From: JAWLBY01 sp041687455
Lineage (GTDB): Bacteria > Pseudomonadota > Gammaproteobacteria > Xanthomonadales > Xanthomonadaceae
Reading direction: 5' to 3'
DNA length: 64,000 nt
Assembly (NCBI GenBank): GCA_041687455.1
Contig: JAWLBY010000019.1
Location: forward strand, 1-64,000
Notes under the pieces: generated by a model
Seen by the model: the letters and a program-made list of their open reading frames with translations, nothing else
The model's database searches: none
What the model was told of the DNA's origin: nothing
Shown here: positions 8,992-18,177 of the stretch, piece by piece
Position numbering within the stretch: position 1 is the stretch's first letter
Layout: each line of letters begins with the position of its first letter
Program-made: the position numbers and the translations under genes

Positions 8992-10125
8992 ATGTCCGCC
9001 GAATCCCCGAGCCCCGAAGCCCGTCCATGCCAGAACTGCGGCAAGCCGCTGCTCGGCAACCACTGTTATGCCTGTGGCCAGCCGGTCAAGGGACTGGTGC
9101 GGCACTTCTCCAGCATCGCCGGGGACTTCCTCGACAGCGTGTTCGACTTCGACTCGCGCGTGCTGCGCACGCTCGGCCCGCTGCTGACCCGTCCCGGCTA
9201 TCTGAGCAACGAGTACTTCGCCGGCCGCCGGGTCCGCTACGTCAGCCCGGTGCGGCTGTTCGTGTTCCTGTGCGTGATCAGCTTCTTCGTCGTGCAACTG
9301 GCGATCGACGACGAAATGATCAGCGGCGACGGCAACGGCATCCAGAATGCCGAGAACGTGGCCGAAGTCGAACGGATGCGGGCGAACGCGACCGAAGCGC
9401 TGCGGCGCGCCCACGACGACGTGCAGGATGGTGCCGCCCGCCAGCGGCTCGAGCGGCAGATCGCGCAGGTCGACGCCGACGCCGAGCGGCGAATCGACTG
9501 GCTCGCCCAGCGCGACGCGGCGCTGGCGCGTGGCGAGAAGGCGCCGGTGATGCGCGTGCAGCGCGGCGCCAGCCTGCAGTTCGACTCCGAGCCCTGGCAT
9601 CCGGTCGACAATCCGCTGCATTTCGACGCCCTGCCGGACGCCGCCAACGACTGGCTGAACGTGCAGATCGGCCGGGCCGACGAAAACCTTCAGCGCGTGC
9701 AGAACGAGCCGCGGCTGCTGGTCGAAACCTTCCTGCAGACGCTGCCGCAGACCTTCTTCGTGCTGCTGCCGCTGTTCGCGCTGTTGCTGAAGTTTGCCTA
9801 CCTGTTCAAGCGGCGGCTGTACATGGAACACCTGATCGTCGCGCTGCACAGCCATGCCTTCCTGTGCCTGGCCGTGTTGCTGCTGGTCGGCGCCGATGCG
9901 GCGCGCGACCAGTTCGACGGCGGTGTCGTGCATGCGGCACTGGGCTGGTTCGAACGTGGCCTGGCGCTGTGGATGCCGCTGTATCTGCTGCTGATGCAGA
10001 AGCGCGTCTATCGACAGGGCTGGATCATGACCAGCCTCAAATTCGTGCTGATCGGCATTGCCTACAGCGTGCTCCTGTCGCTCGGCATGGTCGCCAACAT
10101 GCTGCTCAATCTGGTGACGATGTGA
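8992..10125 (+). CDS. DUF3667 domain membrane protein with N-terminal zinc ribbon
   Basis: 377 aa. The N-terminus has a CxxC-x(n)-CxxC ribbon (CQNCGKPLLGNHCYACGQ, residues about 13-30), followed by the DUF3667 pattern with LLTRPGYLSNEYFAGRR and the hydrophobic segment VSPVRLFVFLCVISFFVV. A charged, probably coiled region (about 110-190) comes next, and then four C-terminal membrane helices. Family function is not established. Its stop overlaps the GTG start of the DUF4286 gene, so the two are translationally coupled. Confidence 0.85.
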   Translation: MSAESPSPEARPCQNCGKPLLGNHCYACGQPVKGLVRHFSSIAGDFLDSVFDFDSRVLRTLGPLLTRPGYLSNEYFAGRRVRYVSPVRLFVFLCVISFFVVQLAIDDEMISGDGNGIQNAENVAEVERMRANATEALRRAHDDVQDGAARQRLERQIAQVDADAERRIDWLAQRDAALARGEKAPVMRVQRGASLQFDSEPWHPVDNPLHFDALPDAANDWLNVQIGRADENLQRVQNEPRLLVETFLQTLPQTFFVLLPLFALLLKFAYLFKRRLYMEHLIVALHSHAFLCLAVLLLVGADAARDQFDGGVVHAALGWFERGLALWMPLYLLLMQKRVYRQGWIMTSLKFVLIGIAYSVLLSLGMVANMLLNLVTM

Positions 10126-10427
10126 TCGTCTACGAAGTCAACCTGAGCGTCGATTGGGCGATCGCCGACGACTACCGCCGCTGGCTGGCCGAGCACGTGC
10201 GGGAGATGCTGGCGCTGCCTGGCTTCATCGATGCGCAGCGTTTCGACGTGCTGCAGTCGCCGGCCGGCGGCGAACGCGCCGAATTCTGCGTGCAATACCG
10301 GCTGCGCGACGCCGCCGCGCTGGATGCCTATCTCGCCGAGCACGCCGCGGCGATGCGCGCCGACGGCGTCACCCGCTTCGGCGATCGCTTCTCGGCCAGC
10401 CGGCGCGTGCTGCTCGCAGTGGACTGA
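10122..10427 (+). CDS. DUF4286 family small protein
   Basis: 101 aa. The GTG at 10122 overlaps the TGA of the preceding gene by the GTGA arrangement, which fixes the start. The sequence opens VIVYEVNLSVDWAIADDYRRWLAEH and shows the ferredoxin-like beta-alpha-beta pattern of DUF4286, with conserved aromatic residues in FCVQYRLRDAAALDAYL. Members are found mainly in Xanthomonadales and Bacteroidetes; the fold resembles dimeric alpha/beta-barrel monooxygenase-like proteins but no catalytic role is known. The overlap suggests a fixed stoichiometry with the DUF3667 membrane protein. Confidence 0.85.
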   Translation: MIVYEVNLSVDWAIADDYRRWLAEHVREMLALPGFIDAQRFDVLQSPAGGERAEFCVQYRLRDAAALDAYLAEHAAAMRADGVTRFGDRFSASRRVLLAVD

Positions 10428-10948
10428 AGTCCGACCGCGCGGACGCGCCTGCAGCCGTTGACCGAGCGGCAGAAGCGCCGTCGGCGGCGCCGCGGCGTGA
10501 CCGGCGTCCGGCGGCTGTCCGACAGGTGTCCGCAGGCCGTCCGGCGGCACCGCGAGGCCGACGCGAAGTACGCGGCCATCCGGCGCCGTGCGTCGGGCCT
10601 GAGTTCGGTCAGCGCGGCGCGATGCGCCGCCGGGCTCGCCGCGTGCAGCGGTAGAATCGCCGCCCTGCGACGCGTGGCGCGGATTGCCGTCGGCTGCAGG
10701 GCTCGCCGTCCCAGCGGCGACGCACTACTGTCCGGGGAAATCGTCACTGCCGAGAAAGCGACAGCGCCATCCTGGCGACGCCGGCTTTCGCCGGGATGAC
10801 GAGCGAGGGCGTCGCGCTCCGAGTCGGCCGGTGATGCCCACCGCACCGAATGCCGGCGCCAGGATTGTCGGCGCGGTGGCGCAGACTTTCCCCGGACAAC
10901 AGCGGGACGGCGCTGCATGCCGTTACGCCGAGTCGCGCAAGGAGTCCC
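10428..10948. other. 521-base intergenic region with REP-like repeat
   Basis: No gene is supported. A TAGAAT hexamer at 10651-10656 resembles a -10 element but no start codon with a coding region follows it. A REP-like element (10781-10804) carries the GGCTTTCGCCGGGATGACGA core seen elsewhere in the window. The related phrase CCCCGGACA appears twice nearby (around 10731, reverse-oriented, and 10891). Confidence 0.6.
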
Positions 10949-12808
10949 GTGGATCCCGATGTTCGTTCACTGCTGGTCGGCACTGCGCCGGTGAAGCACG
11001 ACGCAGCGCAGCGTCCGACGCATTGGCCGGCAGCGCTCGGCTGGGCGCTGCTGCTGGCGCTGCTGCTGGCGCAGGCGCCGCTGCAGGTGCTGGTGATCGA
11101 TTCCGGCCGCGATCTCGCCTGGGCGCTGGCGATCGTGCGCGGCGAGCAGTTTCCGCAGCTCGGCCCCGAGCTCAACGGGATCTGGCATCTCGGACCAATC
11201 TGGTATTACCTGCTCGCGGTGTTGCTGGCGGTCAGCGGATCGATCACCGGCGTCGGCGTGCTGCTCGCCGCGCTGGCCGCCAGCAAGCTGTGGTTCGGCT
11301 ACCGACTCGGCGACGAGCTCGGCGGACGCGCGACCGGGCTGGCCTGCGCCGCGCTGATCGCGCTTCCCGGCTGGGCCAGCGTCGGCCAGATCGTGCTGAA
11401 TCACACCGCGCTGGTCGAAGCCGGCAGCGCGGCGACGCTGTGGCTCGCGTTGCGCGGCTGGCGCGATGGCCGGCGGACCACCGCGGTGCTGGCCAGCGCG
11501 GCCGCAGCGCTGACGCTGCACGCCCATCCGACCGCCGCCGTGCTGCTGCCGTTCGCGGCTGCAACGGTGCTGCGGACCAGTCTGCGGCAACGCGCGCCGG
11601 CGGTCGCCGTGCTGGCCGCGATGGCATTCGCATTGCCGTTCCTGCCGATGCTGCTGGCCGAAGCGCTGGCCGGCTGGCCGCAACTGGCGGCGAGCCGCGA
11701 CTACGCTGCCGGCAGCCCGCTGGCGCGGCGGCTGGCAGCCACGCCGGACCTGCTGTGGGGGCTCAGCTTCGGCCAGGCCGAGTGGGTCCGTCACTATCTG
11801 TTCGCCGACAGCATCGTCGGCCGGCTGTGGCAGGGCCTGTATCTGGCCGGGCTGGCGGTGGCCGCGCTCGGCGTGCTGCGCAGGCTGCGCGGCCCCGGGC
11901 CGGTCCGCTGGCTGCTGCCGACCGCGCTGGCGGCTGCCGTCGCGATCGGGCTGCTGCGGGACGCCGCGCCGGCCTGGATGTTCCATTCGTTGACGCCGTT
12001 CACCGCCGTGCTCGGTGCGATCGGCCTCGCCGCCTGGCTGCCGCCGCAGCGACAGCAGACGCTCGCCCACGCGCTGCTGCTGCTCGCGATCGCCACCAAC
12101 GCTTTGCTGCTGCTGCAACGGGACCGGATCGTCGCCGAGGGCCTGGCTCCGCAAGGCACGCTGACGCTGGCCGACGTCCATCGCCGACAGCCCGCGCTGC
12201 CGGCATCGTTCTGGCTGCCGCTGCACGCGCACGAACCTCTGTCGCGACAGCTATGCGAGGCCGGCGACACCGCACTGCACGGCGAACTGGCCACCGCCTA
12301 CCACTTCGGGCAGGGCGTCGCCGCCACGCTGGCCTGCCGGGATCGCCGCGCGATCCGGCTCGGCGGCCGGAGCGCGCGCCGGCATCTGCTCGGCCTGCCG
12401 CGGGCGGTGGCCGATGCGCTGGAACTCGAAGGCAGCGCGACCGCCTGGGGTTTCGTGCTGATCGACACGGTCGAGGTGCTGCATCCGGACGATCCGGTGG
12501 TACCGACGCCGCACACCCGCTACCTGCGCAACGACTACGTCGACCTGATCGCGACCGGCGTAACGGCGCGTCGGACACTGACCACGGCGTGCGCGGCCGG
12601 CGATCTGCTGCTGATCAACAACCTGGTGCCGCTGCTCAACGTCGGCGGCAGCCGGGTGCTGCAGGACGGCGTCGCGATCGATCCCGTGCTGCGAACGCTG
12701 GCCGGCGACTACTACCGCTGCAACGGCGATGCCCGGCTGCAGATCGAAATCGAAGCGGTCGATATCGCCGCGCTGCAGGTGCTGCGGGTGCCGGCCAGGC
12801 GGGGCTGA
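10949..12808 (+). CDS. Polytopic membrane protein, probable GT39/ArnT-like glycosyltransferase
   Basis: 619 aa from a GTG at 10949 that has a strong AAGGAG (10939-10944) 4 bases upstream; an open frame continues upstream without support. A short cytoplasmic N-terminus leads into about ten membrane helices (residues 30-400) and a soluble C-terminal domain (about 400-619). The first periplasmic loop holds DSGRDLAWALAIVRGEQFPQLGPE, resembling the conserved acidic loop of PMT/ArnT-family polyprenyl-phosphate sugar transferases. Such enzymes move a sugar from a lipid carrier to a protein or lipid A. It has no glycan-gene neighbours. The family call is moderate; the acceptor and donor are unknown. 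Confidence 0.65.
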   Translation: MDPDVRSLLVGTAPVKHDAAQRPTHWPAALGWALLLALLLAQAPLQVLVIDSGRDLAWALAIVRGEQFPQLGPELNGIWHLGPIWYYLLAVLLAVSGSITGVGVLLAALAASKLWFGYRLGDELGGRATGLACAALIALPGWASVGQIVLNHTALVEAGSAATLWLALRGWRDGRRTTAVLASAAAALTLHAHPTAAVLLPFAAATVLRTSLRQRAPAVAVLAAMAFALPFLPMLLAEALAGWPQLAASRDYAAGSPLARRLAATPDLLWGLSFGQAEWVRHYLFADSIVGRLWQGLYLAGLAVAALGVLRRLRGPGPVRWLLPTALAAAVAIGLLRDAAPAWMFHSLTPFTAVLGAIGLAAWLPPQRQQTLAHALLLLAIATNALLLLQRDRIVAEGLAPQGTLTLADVHRRQPALPASFWLPLHAHEPLSRQLCEAGDTALHGELATAYHFGQGVAATLACRDRRAIRLGGRSARRHLLGLPRAVADALELEGSATAWGFVLIDTVEVLHPDDPVVPTPHTRYLRNDYVDLIATGVTARRTLTTACAAGDLLLINNLVPLLNVGGSRVLQDGVAIDPVLRTLAGDYYRCNGDARLQIEIEAVDIAALQVLRVPARRG

Positions 12809-12866
12809 CACGCCCGGCGCCGCACGACGTCATTCGTTCGATTCCAGCCGTTGCCGGGACCTGGCT

Positions 12867-12894
12867 GCGGGAGCGGCTTCAACCGCTCTCCTGC
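12867..12894. terminator. Hairpin between convergent genes (REP-type, possible bidirectional terminator)
   Basis: GAGCGG (12871-12876) pairs with CCGCTC (12883-12888) around a CTTCAA loop, extended by imperfect GCGG/CTGC arms. It lies between the ends of the glycosyltransferase-like gene and yajQ, which converge. The wording GGAGCGGCTTCAACCGCTC is the xanthomonad REP motif; there is no U tract. Confidence 0.5.
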
Positions 12895-12921
12895 GGCGTC
12901 GGCAGCGGACGCTGCGCGGGA

Positions 12922-13407
12922 TCAGTCGCGGAAGTTCTCGAACTGCAGCGGCACGTCGAAGTCTTCCTTGCGCAGCAACGCGATTGCAGCCTGGAGATCA
13001 TCGCGCTTCTTGCCGGACACGCGCAGCTTGTCGCCGTGGATCTGCGCCTCGACCTTGATCTTCGCGGCCTTGGTCGCGGCGACGATCTTCTTCGCGACCG
13101 GCTGCTCGAGGCCCTGCCTGATCGTGATCTTCTGCCGCGCCTCGGCCAGGCTGACTTCCGGCTCGCCGACATCCATGCAGCGCAGGTCGATGCCGCGCGC
13201 GGTCAGCTTGGCCCGCAGGATGTCGAGCATCTGCTGCAACTGGAAATCGCTCGGCGCGCGCTGCAGCACCGCCTTGTCCTGCTCCAGTTCGAATTTCGCA
13301 TCGACGTTGCGGAAGTCGAAGCGGTTGCTCAGTTCACGGTTGGCCTGGTCGACCGCGTTGGTCAGTTCGTGCTTGTCGACCTGGCTGACGACATCGAAGG
13401 ACGGCAT
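12922..13407 (-). CDS. yajQ: YajQ family nucleotide-binding protein
   Basis: 161 aa, the standard length. The opening MPSFDVVSQVDKHELTNAVDQA and the close LRKEDFDVPLQFENFRD are characteristic of the family throughout. YajQ proteins are two-domain ferredoxin-like folds; the Xanthomonas homologue has been reported to bind cyclic di-GMP and act with a LysR-type regulator to control virulence genes, while other homologues bind nucleic acids. No partner is apparent locally. The start ATG (13407) is the only one that gives the conserved N-terminus. Confidence 0.95.
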   Translation of the reverse strand: MPSFDVVSQVDKHELTNAVDQANRELSNRFDFRNVDAKFELEQDKAVLQRAPSDFQLQQMLDILRAKLTARGIDLRCMDVGEPEVSLAEARQKITIRQGLEQPVAKKIVAATKAAKIKVEAQIHGDKLRVSGKKRDDLQAAIALLRKEDFDVPLQFENFRD

Positions 13408-13530
13408 CGGAATCGGCGGCTGCGTGGGGGGCGCTCAGGGTAGCCCAAGCCTCGGCCGATCGCAGCACCATACGCCGGCGCACGGCAGTTGCTACGCTAT
13501 GCCGTCCTGCCCGGTCCGCACCGACTGACG

Positions 13531-14439
13531 ATGCCCCGCTCGATCGCCACCGCCCTGCGCGTTCCGTTCGCCCTGCTGCTGGTCACGGCCAACACGCTGA
13601 CCCACGTACTGCCGTTGCTGACGCTGGCGCTGGTCAAGCTGCTGCTACCGCTGGCGGCGGTGCGACGCACGCTGTCGCGCTGGCTGACCGCGCTCGCGGA
13701 AAGCTGGTCCGGCGTCAACAATGCGCTGATCCGCGCGCTGACACCGACCCGGATCGACATCGTCGGCGGCGAGACGCTGCGCCACGAAGGCTGGTACCTG
13801 GTACTCGGCAATCATCAGAGCTGGGTCGACATCCCGGTGCTGCAGTACGTGTTCAACCGCCGGATTCCGCTGCTGAAGTTCTTCCTGAAACAGGTGCTGA
13901 TCTGGGTGCCGGTGCTGGGGCTGGCCTGGTGGGCGCTCGATTTCCCGTTCATGCGCCGCTATTCGAAGGCGCAGCTCGAACGGCATCCGGAATGGCGCGG
14001 ACGCGACAAGGCCGCGACCCGGCGCGCCTGCCGGCGATTCGCCGAGATCCCGGTGTCGGTGATGAACTTCGTCGAAGGCACCCGGCTGAGCGCCACCAAG
14101 CACGCGGCACAGGCGTCGCCGTACCGGCACCTGCTGCGGCCGAAGGCCGGTGGCGTCGCCTTCGTGCTGGAAGCGATGGGTGATCAGTTGCGCTCGCTGG
14201 TCGACGTGACGATCGCCTATCCGGGCGGCGCGCCGACCGTGCTCGATTTGTTTGCCGGCCGGGTCCGGCGGATCGTCGTCGACATCGTCGAGCGTCCGAT
14301 TCCGGCCGAGCTGGTCGGCCGCGACTACGACAGCGACGAGGACTTCCGCATCCGGCTACGGGAGTGGCTGAACGAACTGTGGCAGATGAAGGACAGCCGG
14401 CTGGAGACCTTGCTGACCGACAGCGCAACACGGACCTAG
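13531..14439 (+). CDS. YihG-type lysophospholipid acyltransferase
   Basis: 302 aa from ATG 13531 (an upstream TTG at 13489 has no support). A long N-terminal hydrophobic segment (about 10-50) anchors it in the inner membrane. The PlsC-type acyltransferase motifs are present: block I NHQSWVD (HxxxxD, about residue 93), block III FVEGTR (about 180), and a downstream glycine/proline block. It resembles the YihG/LCLAT1-like branch that transfers acyl chains to lysophosphatidic acid or other lysophospholipids. TACGCT at 13493-13498 is a possible -10. It is monocistronic, with SDR genes following in opposite orientation. Confidence 0.88.
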   Translation: MPRSIATALRVPFALLLVTANTLTHVLPLLTLALVKLLLPLAAVRRTLSRWLTALAESWSGVNNALIRALTPTRIDIVGGETLRHEGWYLVLGNHQSWVDIPVLQYVFNRRIPLLKFFLKQVLIWVPVLGLAWWALDFPFMRRYSKAQLERHPEWRGRDKAATRRACRRFAEIPVSVMNFVEGTRLSATKHAAQASPYRHLLRPKAGGVAFVLEAMGDQLRSLVDVTIAYPGGAPTVLDLFAGRVRRIVVDIVERPIPAELVGRDYDSDEDFRIRLREWLNELWQMKDSRLETLLTDSATRT

Positions 14440-14592
14440 CCCGTCGACCGCACAGCGCGCAGCCGCAGGCGCACGGTCGATCTCGCGGACAGCGGTCGCG
14501 GGCCGGCCGTAGTCCTGTCCGGAATGCTCTGGCTCCTGCTCGCCGACGGGCAATGAAGAGCGCGCGATCGCGGCTGAAGCCACCGAAACTCG

Positions 14593-15393
<801 letters not shown>

Positions 15394-15454
15394 CGGTCGG
15401 CTCCTTGCGCTGTGCTAGGCTCCCGAGCATACCAGCAGGTACGGAACAAACTGC

Positions 15455-16237
15455 ATGTCGGATCAAGCATCTGCGCACGCCCTGCTCGACCTGTCCGACA
15501 AGACCGCACTGGTCAGCGGCGCGTCGCGCGGCATCGGTTGCGCGATCGCGCATCTGCTGGCCGCAGCCGGCGCGCACGTCGTCTGCACCAGCCGCAAACG
15601 CGACGCCTGCGAGGAGGTGGTGGCGGCGATCCGCGAGCAGGGCGGCTCGGCCGAGGCGATGGCGATGCACGTCGGTGATCCGACCGCGATCGAGGCGGTG
15701 TTCTCGCGACTCGATGCGCTGGACCGCGCGCCCGAGCTGCTGGTCAACAACGCCGCCGCGAACCCGTACTTCGGCCCCGCGCTGGAGATGGAACTGGAGG
15801 CGTTCGAGAAGACCGTCGAGGTCAACCTGCGCGGCTATTTCTGGACCACGGTGCAGGCGGCGAAGCGGATCAAGGCGGGCGGCCGCGGCGGCGCAATCGT
15901 CAACATCGCGTCGGTCAACGCGAAGCGTGCAGCGCCCGGGCAACTGGTCTATTCGATGACCAAGGCCGGCATCGTCAACATGACCGAGGGCTTCGCCAAG
16001 GAGCTGGCCGCCGACGGCATCCGGGTCAACGCGGTGTTGCCTGGCCTGACCGACACGAAATTCGCATCGGCGCTGACCAGCGACCCGAAGCGGCTGCAGC
16101 AGTTGCTGCGGGCGATCCCGCTCGGCCGCGTCGCCCAGCCCGACGAAGTCGCCCCACTGGTGCTGTTCCTGCTGTCCGACGCGGCGAGCTACGTGACCGG
16201 CGCGAGCTTCGCGGTCGACGGCGGTTATCTGGCCTGA
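15455..16237 (+). CDS. Short-chain dehydrogenase/reductase (FabG-like SDR)
   Basis: 260 aa classical SDR: cofactor motif SGASRGIGCAIAHL (about 20-33), with arginine/lysine after strand 2 (CTSRKRD) favouring NADP; NNAA motif (VNNAAANPYF); catalytic Ser in IASVNAKRAAPGQ and YSMTKAG carrying Tyr and Lys; and the C-terminal FAVDGGYLA ending common to 3-oxoacyl-ACP reductase-like and glucose-dehydrogenase-like SDRs. The NAANPYFGPALEMELEAFEKT segment resembles DHRS4/peroxisomal-type carbonyl reductases. The true substrate cannot be assigned. Confidence 0.9.
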   Translation: MSDQASAHALLDLSDKTALVSGASRGIGCAIAHLLAAAGAHVVCTSRKRDACEEVVAAIREQGGSAEAMAMHVGDPTAIEAVFSRLDALDRAPELLVNNAAANPYFGPALEMELEAFEKTVEVNLRGYFWTTVQAAKRIKAGGRGGAIVNIASVNAKRAAPGQLVYSMTKAGIVNMTEGFAKELAADGIRVNAVLPGLTDTKFASALTSDPKRLQQLLRAIPLGRVAQPDEVAPLVLFLLSDAASYVTGASFAVDGGYLA

Positions 16238-16287
16238 CCGTCACGGCCTACCCACCGCCCGATCAACCGCGGCCCCTGCCGGCGCGC

Positions 16288-16293
16288 TAAGCT
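16288..16293 (+). promoter_or_regulatory. Candidate -10 hexamer (TAAGCT) 6 bases before the glutamate synthase-like gene
   Basis: TAAGCT is followed by six bases and the ATG at 16300; no Shine-Dalgarno is present. Similar spacing occurs before 36493, 40039 and 53815, suggesting leaderless transcription. Confidence 0.35.
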
Positions 16294-16299
16294 CGACCG

Positions 16300-17922
16300 A
16301 TGCTGCGCTACCTGCCCTATCTGTCGAGCATCGCGCTGACGCTGGTCAGCGCCACACTGGTGATGACCCACCCGGGCTGGTGGATCGGCGTGATCGCGTT
16401 CGGCTGCCTCGCGCTGTGGGGCAGCGCCGACCTGCTGCAGCGCGACAGCACGCTGCGCCGCAACTACCCGCTGCTGGCGCACTTCCGCTACGGCCTCGAA
16501 TCGATCGGCCCGGAAATGCGCCAGTACTTCATCGAGGACGACACCGCCGAGGTGCCGTTCTCGCGGCTGCAGCGGGCGCTGGTCTACCAGCGCGCGAAGG
16601 GCGTCAACGACACCCGGCCGTTCGGTTCGCTGCAGGACATCTACGGCGTCGATTACGAATGGATCAACCATTCGATGGTGCCGAGCTACGCCGACAGTCA
16701 CGACTTCCGCGTGCTGGTCGGTTCACGCAGCGCGCAGCCGTATTCGGCCAGCGTGCTGAACATCTCGGCGATGAGCTTCGGCTCGCTGTCGCCGAGCGCG
16801 ATCCGGGCGCTGAACGCCGGCGCCAAGCGCGGCGGCTTCTACCACGACACCGGCGAGGGCTCGATCTCGCCGTATCACCGCGAGGGCGGCGGCGACCTGG
16901 TCTGGGAAATCGGCTCCGGCTACTTCGGCTGCCGAGATGAGGCCGGCCGCTTCGATCCGGAGCGTTTCGTCGCCAATGCGCGCGATCCGCAACTGAAGAT
17001 GATCGAGATCAAGCTGTCGCAGGGCGCCAAGCCCGGCCACGGCGGCCTGCTGCCCGGGCGCAAGGTCAACGCCGAGATCGCGCTGACCCGCGGCGTACCG
17101 CCCGGCGTCGACTGCGTGTCGCCGCCGCAGCACAGCGCGTTCACGACGCCGATCGGCCTGCTCGAGTTCGTCGCCCGGGTGCGCGAGCTGTCCGGTGGCA
17201 AGCCGACCGGGTTCAAGCTGGCGATCGGCCACCCGTGGGAATGGTTCGGCATCGCCAGGGCCATGCTGGAAACCCGTTTGCTGCCCGACTTCATCGTCGT
17301 CGACGGTGCCGAGGGCGGCACCGGCGCGGCACCGGCCGAGTTCATCGACCACGTCGGCCTGCCGATGCGCGAGGCGCTGCTGCTGGTGCACAACACGCTG
17401 GTCGGACTGCGACTGCGCGACGAGATCCGGCTCGCTGCGGCCGGCCGGATCACCAGCGCGTTCGACATCGCACGGGCAATGGCGATCGGTGCCGACTGGT
17501 GCAACGCCGCCCGTGGCTTCATGTTCGCGCTCGGCTGCATCCAGGCCCGCAGTTGCCACACCGACCGCTGCCCGACCGGTGTCGCGACGCAGGACGTGCG
17601 GCGCTGGCGCGGTCTTGACGTGCCGGACAAGGCCGAGCGGGTGTTCCAGTTCCACCGCAACACGCTGCACGCGCTGCGCGAACTGCTCGGCGCCGCCGGG
17701 CTGACCGACCCGGGCCAGCTTGGACCCGAGCACATCCTGCGCCGGCTGTCGCCGTTTGAGGTGCGCTCGCTGGCCTCACTGCACCACTTCCTGCAGCCCG
17801 GCGAACTGCTCGACGGACTGCCCGAACACGACGTGTTCCGGACCTTCTGGCCGCAGGCGCGGCCGAACACGTTCGCTGCGCCGGAGCAGGTCCGGGCGAT
17901 GCGGCTCAGCAAGGCGGTATGA
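16300..17922 (+). CDS. Membrane-anchored FMN-binding glutamate synthase family protein
   Basis: 540 aa, matching single-domain GltS-C proteins rather than the roughly 1500-aa GltB. Two N-terminal membrane helices (about 5-45) precede the FMN barrel. The body carries the glutamate-synthase patterns SAMSFGSLSPSAIRALNAGA, GEGSISPYHREGGGDLVWEIGSGYFG and GAKPGHGGLLPG, the flavin loop DGAEGGTGAAP, and cysteines spaced C-x5-C-x4-C (CIQARSCHTDRC) that in GltB hold a 3Fe-4S cluster. There is no glutamine amidotransferase domain and no GltD partner nearby, so ammonia-dependent glutamate synthesis or a different redox reaction are both possible. The family is common but its physiological substrate is not settled. 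Confidence 0.9.
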   Translation: MLRYLPYLSSIALTLVSATLVMTHPGWWIGVIAFGCLALWGSADLLQRDSTLRRNYPLLAHFRYGLESIGPEMRQYFIEDDTAEVPFSRLQRALVYQRAKGVNDTRPFGSLQDIYGVDYEWINHSMVPSYADSHDFRVLVGSRSAQPYSASVLNISAMSFGSLSPSAIRALNAGAKRGGFYHDTGEGSISPYHREGGGDLVWEIGSGYFGCRDEAGRFDPERFVANARDPQLKMIEIKLSQGAKPGHGGLLPGRKVNAEIALTRGVPPGVDCVSPPQHSAFTTPIGLLEFVARVRELSGGKPTGFKLAIGHPWEWFGIARAMLETRLLPDFIVVDGAEGGTGAAPAEFIDHVGLPMREALLLVHNTLVGLRLRDEIRLAAAGRITSAFDIARAMAIGADWCNAARGFMFALGCIQARSCHTDRCPTGVATQDVRRWRGLDVPDKAERVFQFHRNTLHALRELLGAAGLTDPGQLGPEHILRRLSPFEVRSLASLHHFLQPGELLDGLPEHDVFRTFWPQARPNTFAAPEQVRAMRLSKAV

Positions 17923-18177
17923 CACTGAGCCCGGGCCAGCCGGACACCGACGCAATGACGGGCCACGGGCGGAGAGCGGCGTTTCAGGCGCTGCGGCGCA
18001 CGATTGCACCGAGGTTCGTGCGGGAAGGCCAATGATCATCACCAACCGGCCCGAAGCAACGTCGGCCGGCTCGGATCGCTCCCGCGGGTCGCGCTCCGCG
18101 CGAGTCAAGCGCGGGCGCGCCCGGCTTTCCGTCCTGCCGGGCTGCGCCACCTCCAGGACGTGACGGCCGCGCGGCCC
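17923..18177. other. Intergenic region between convergent genes
   Basis: 255 bases between the ends of the glutamate synthase-like gene and the TRAP permease gene. It holds imperfect GC-rich palindromes around 18081-18110 and no supported gene or U-tract terminator. Confidence 0.6.
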
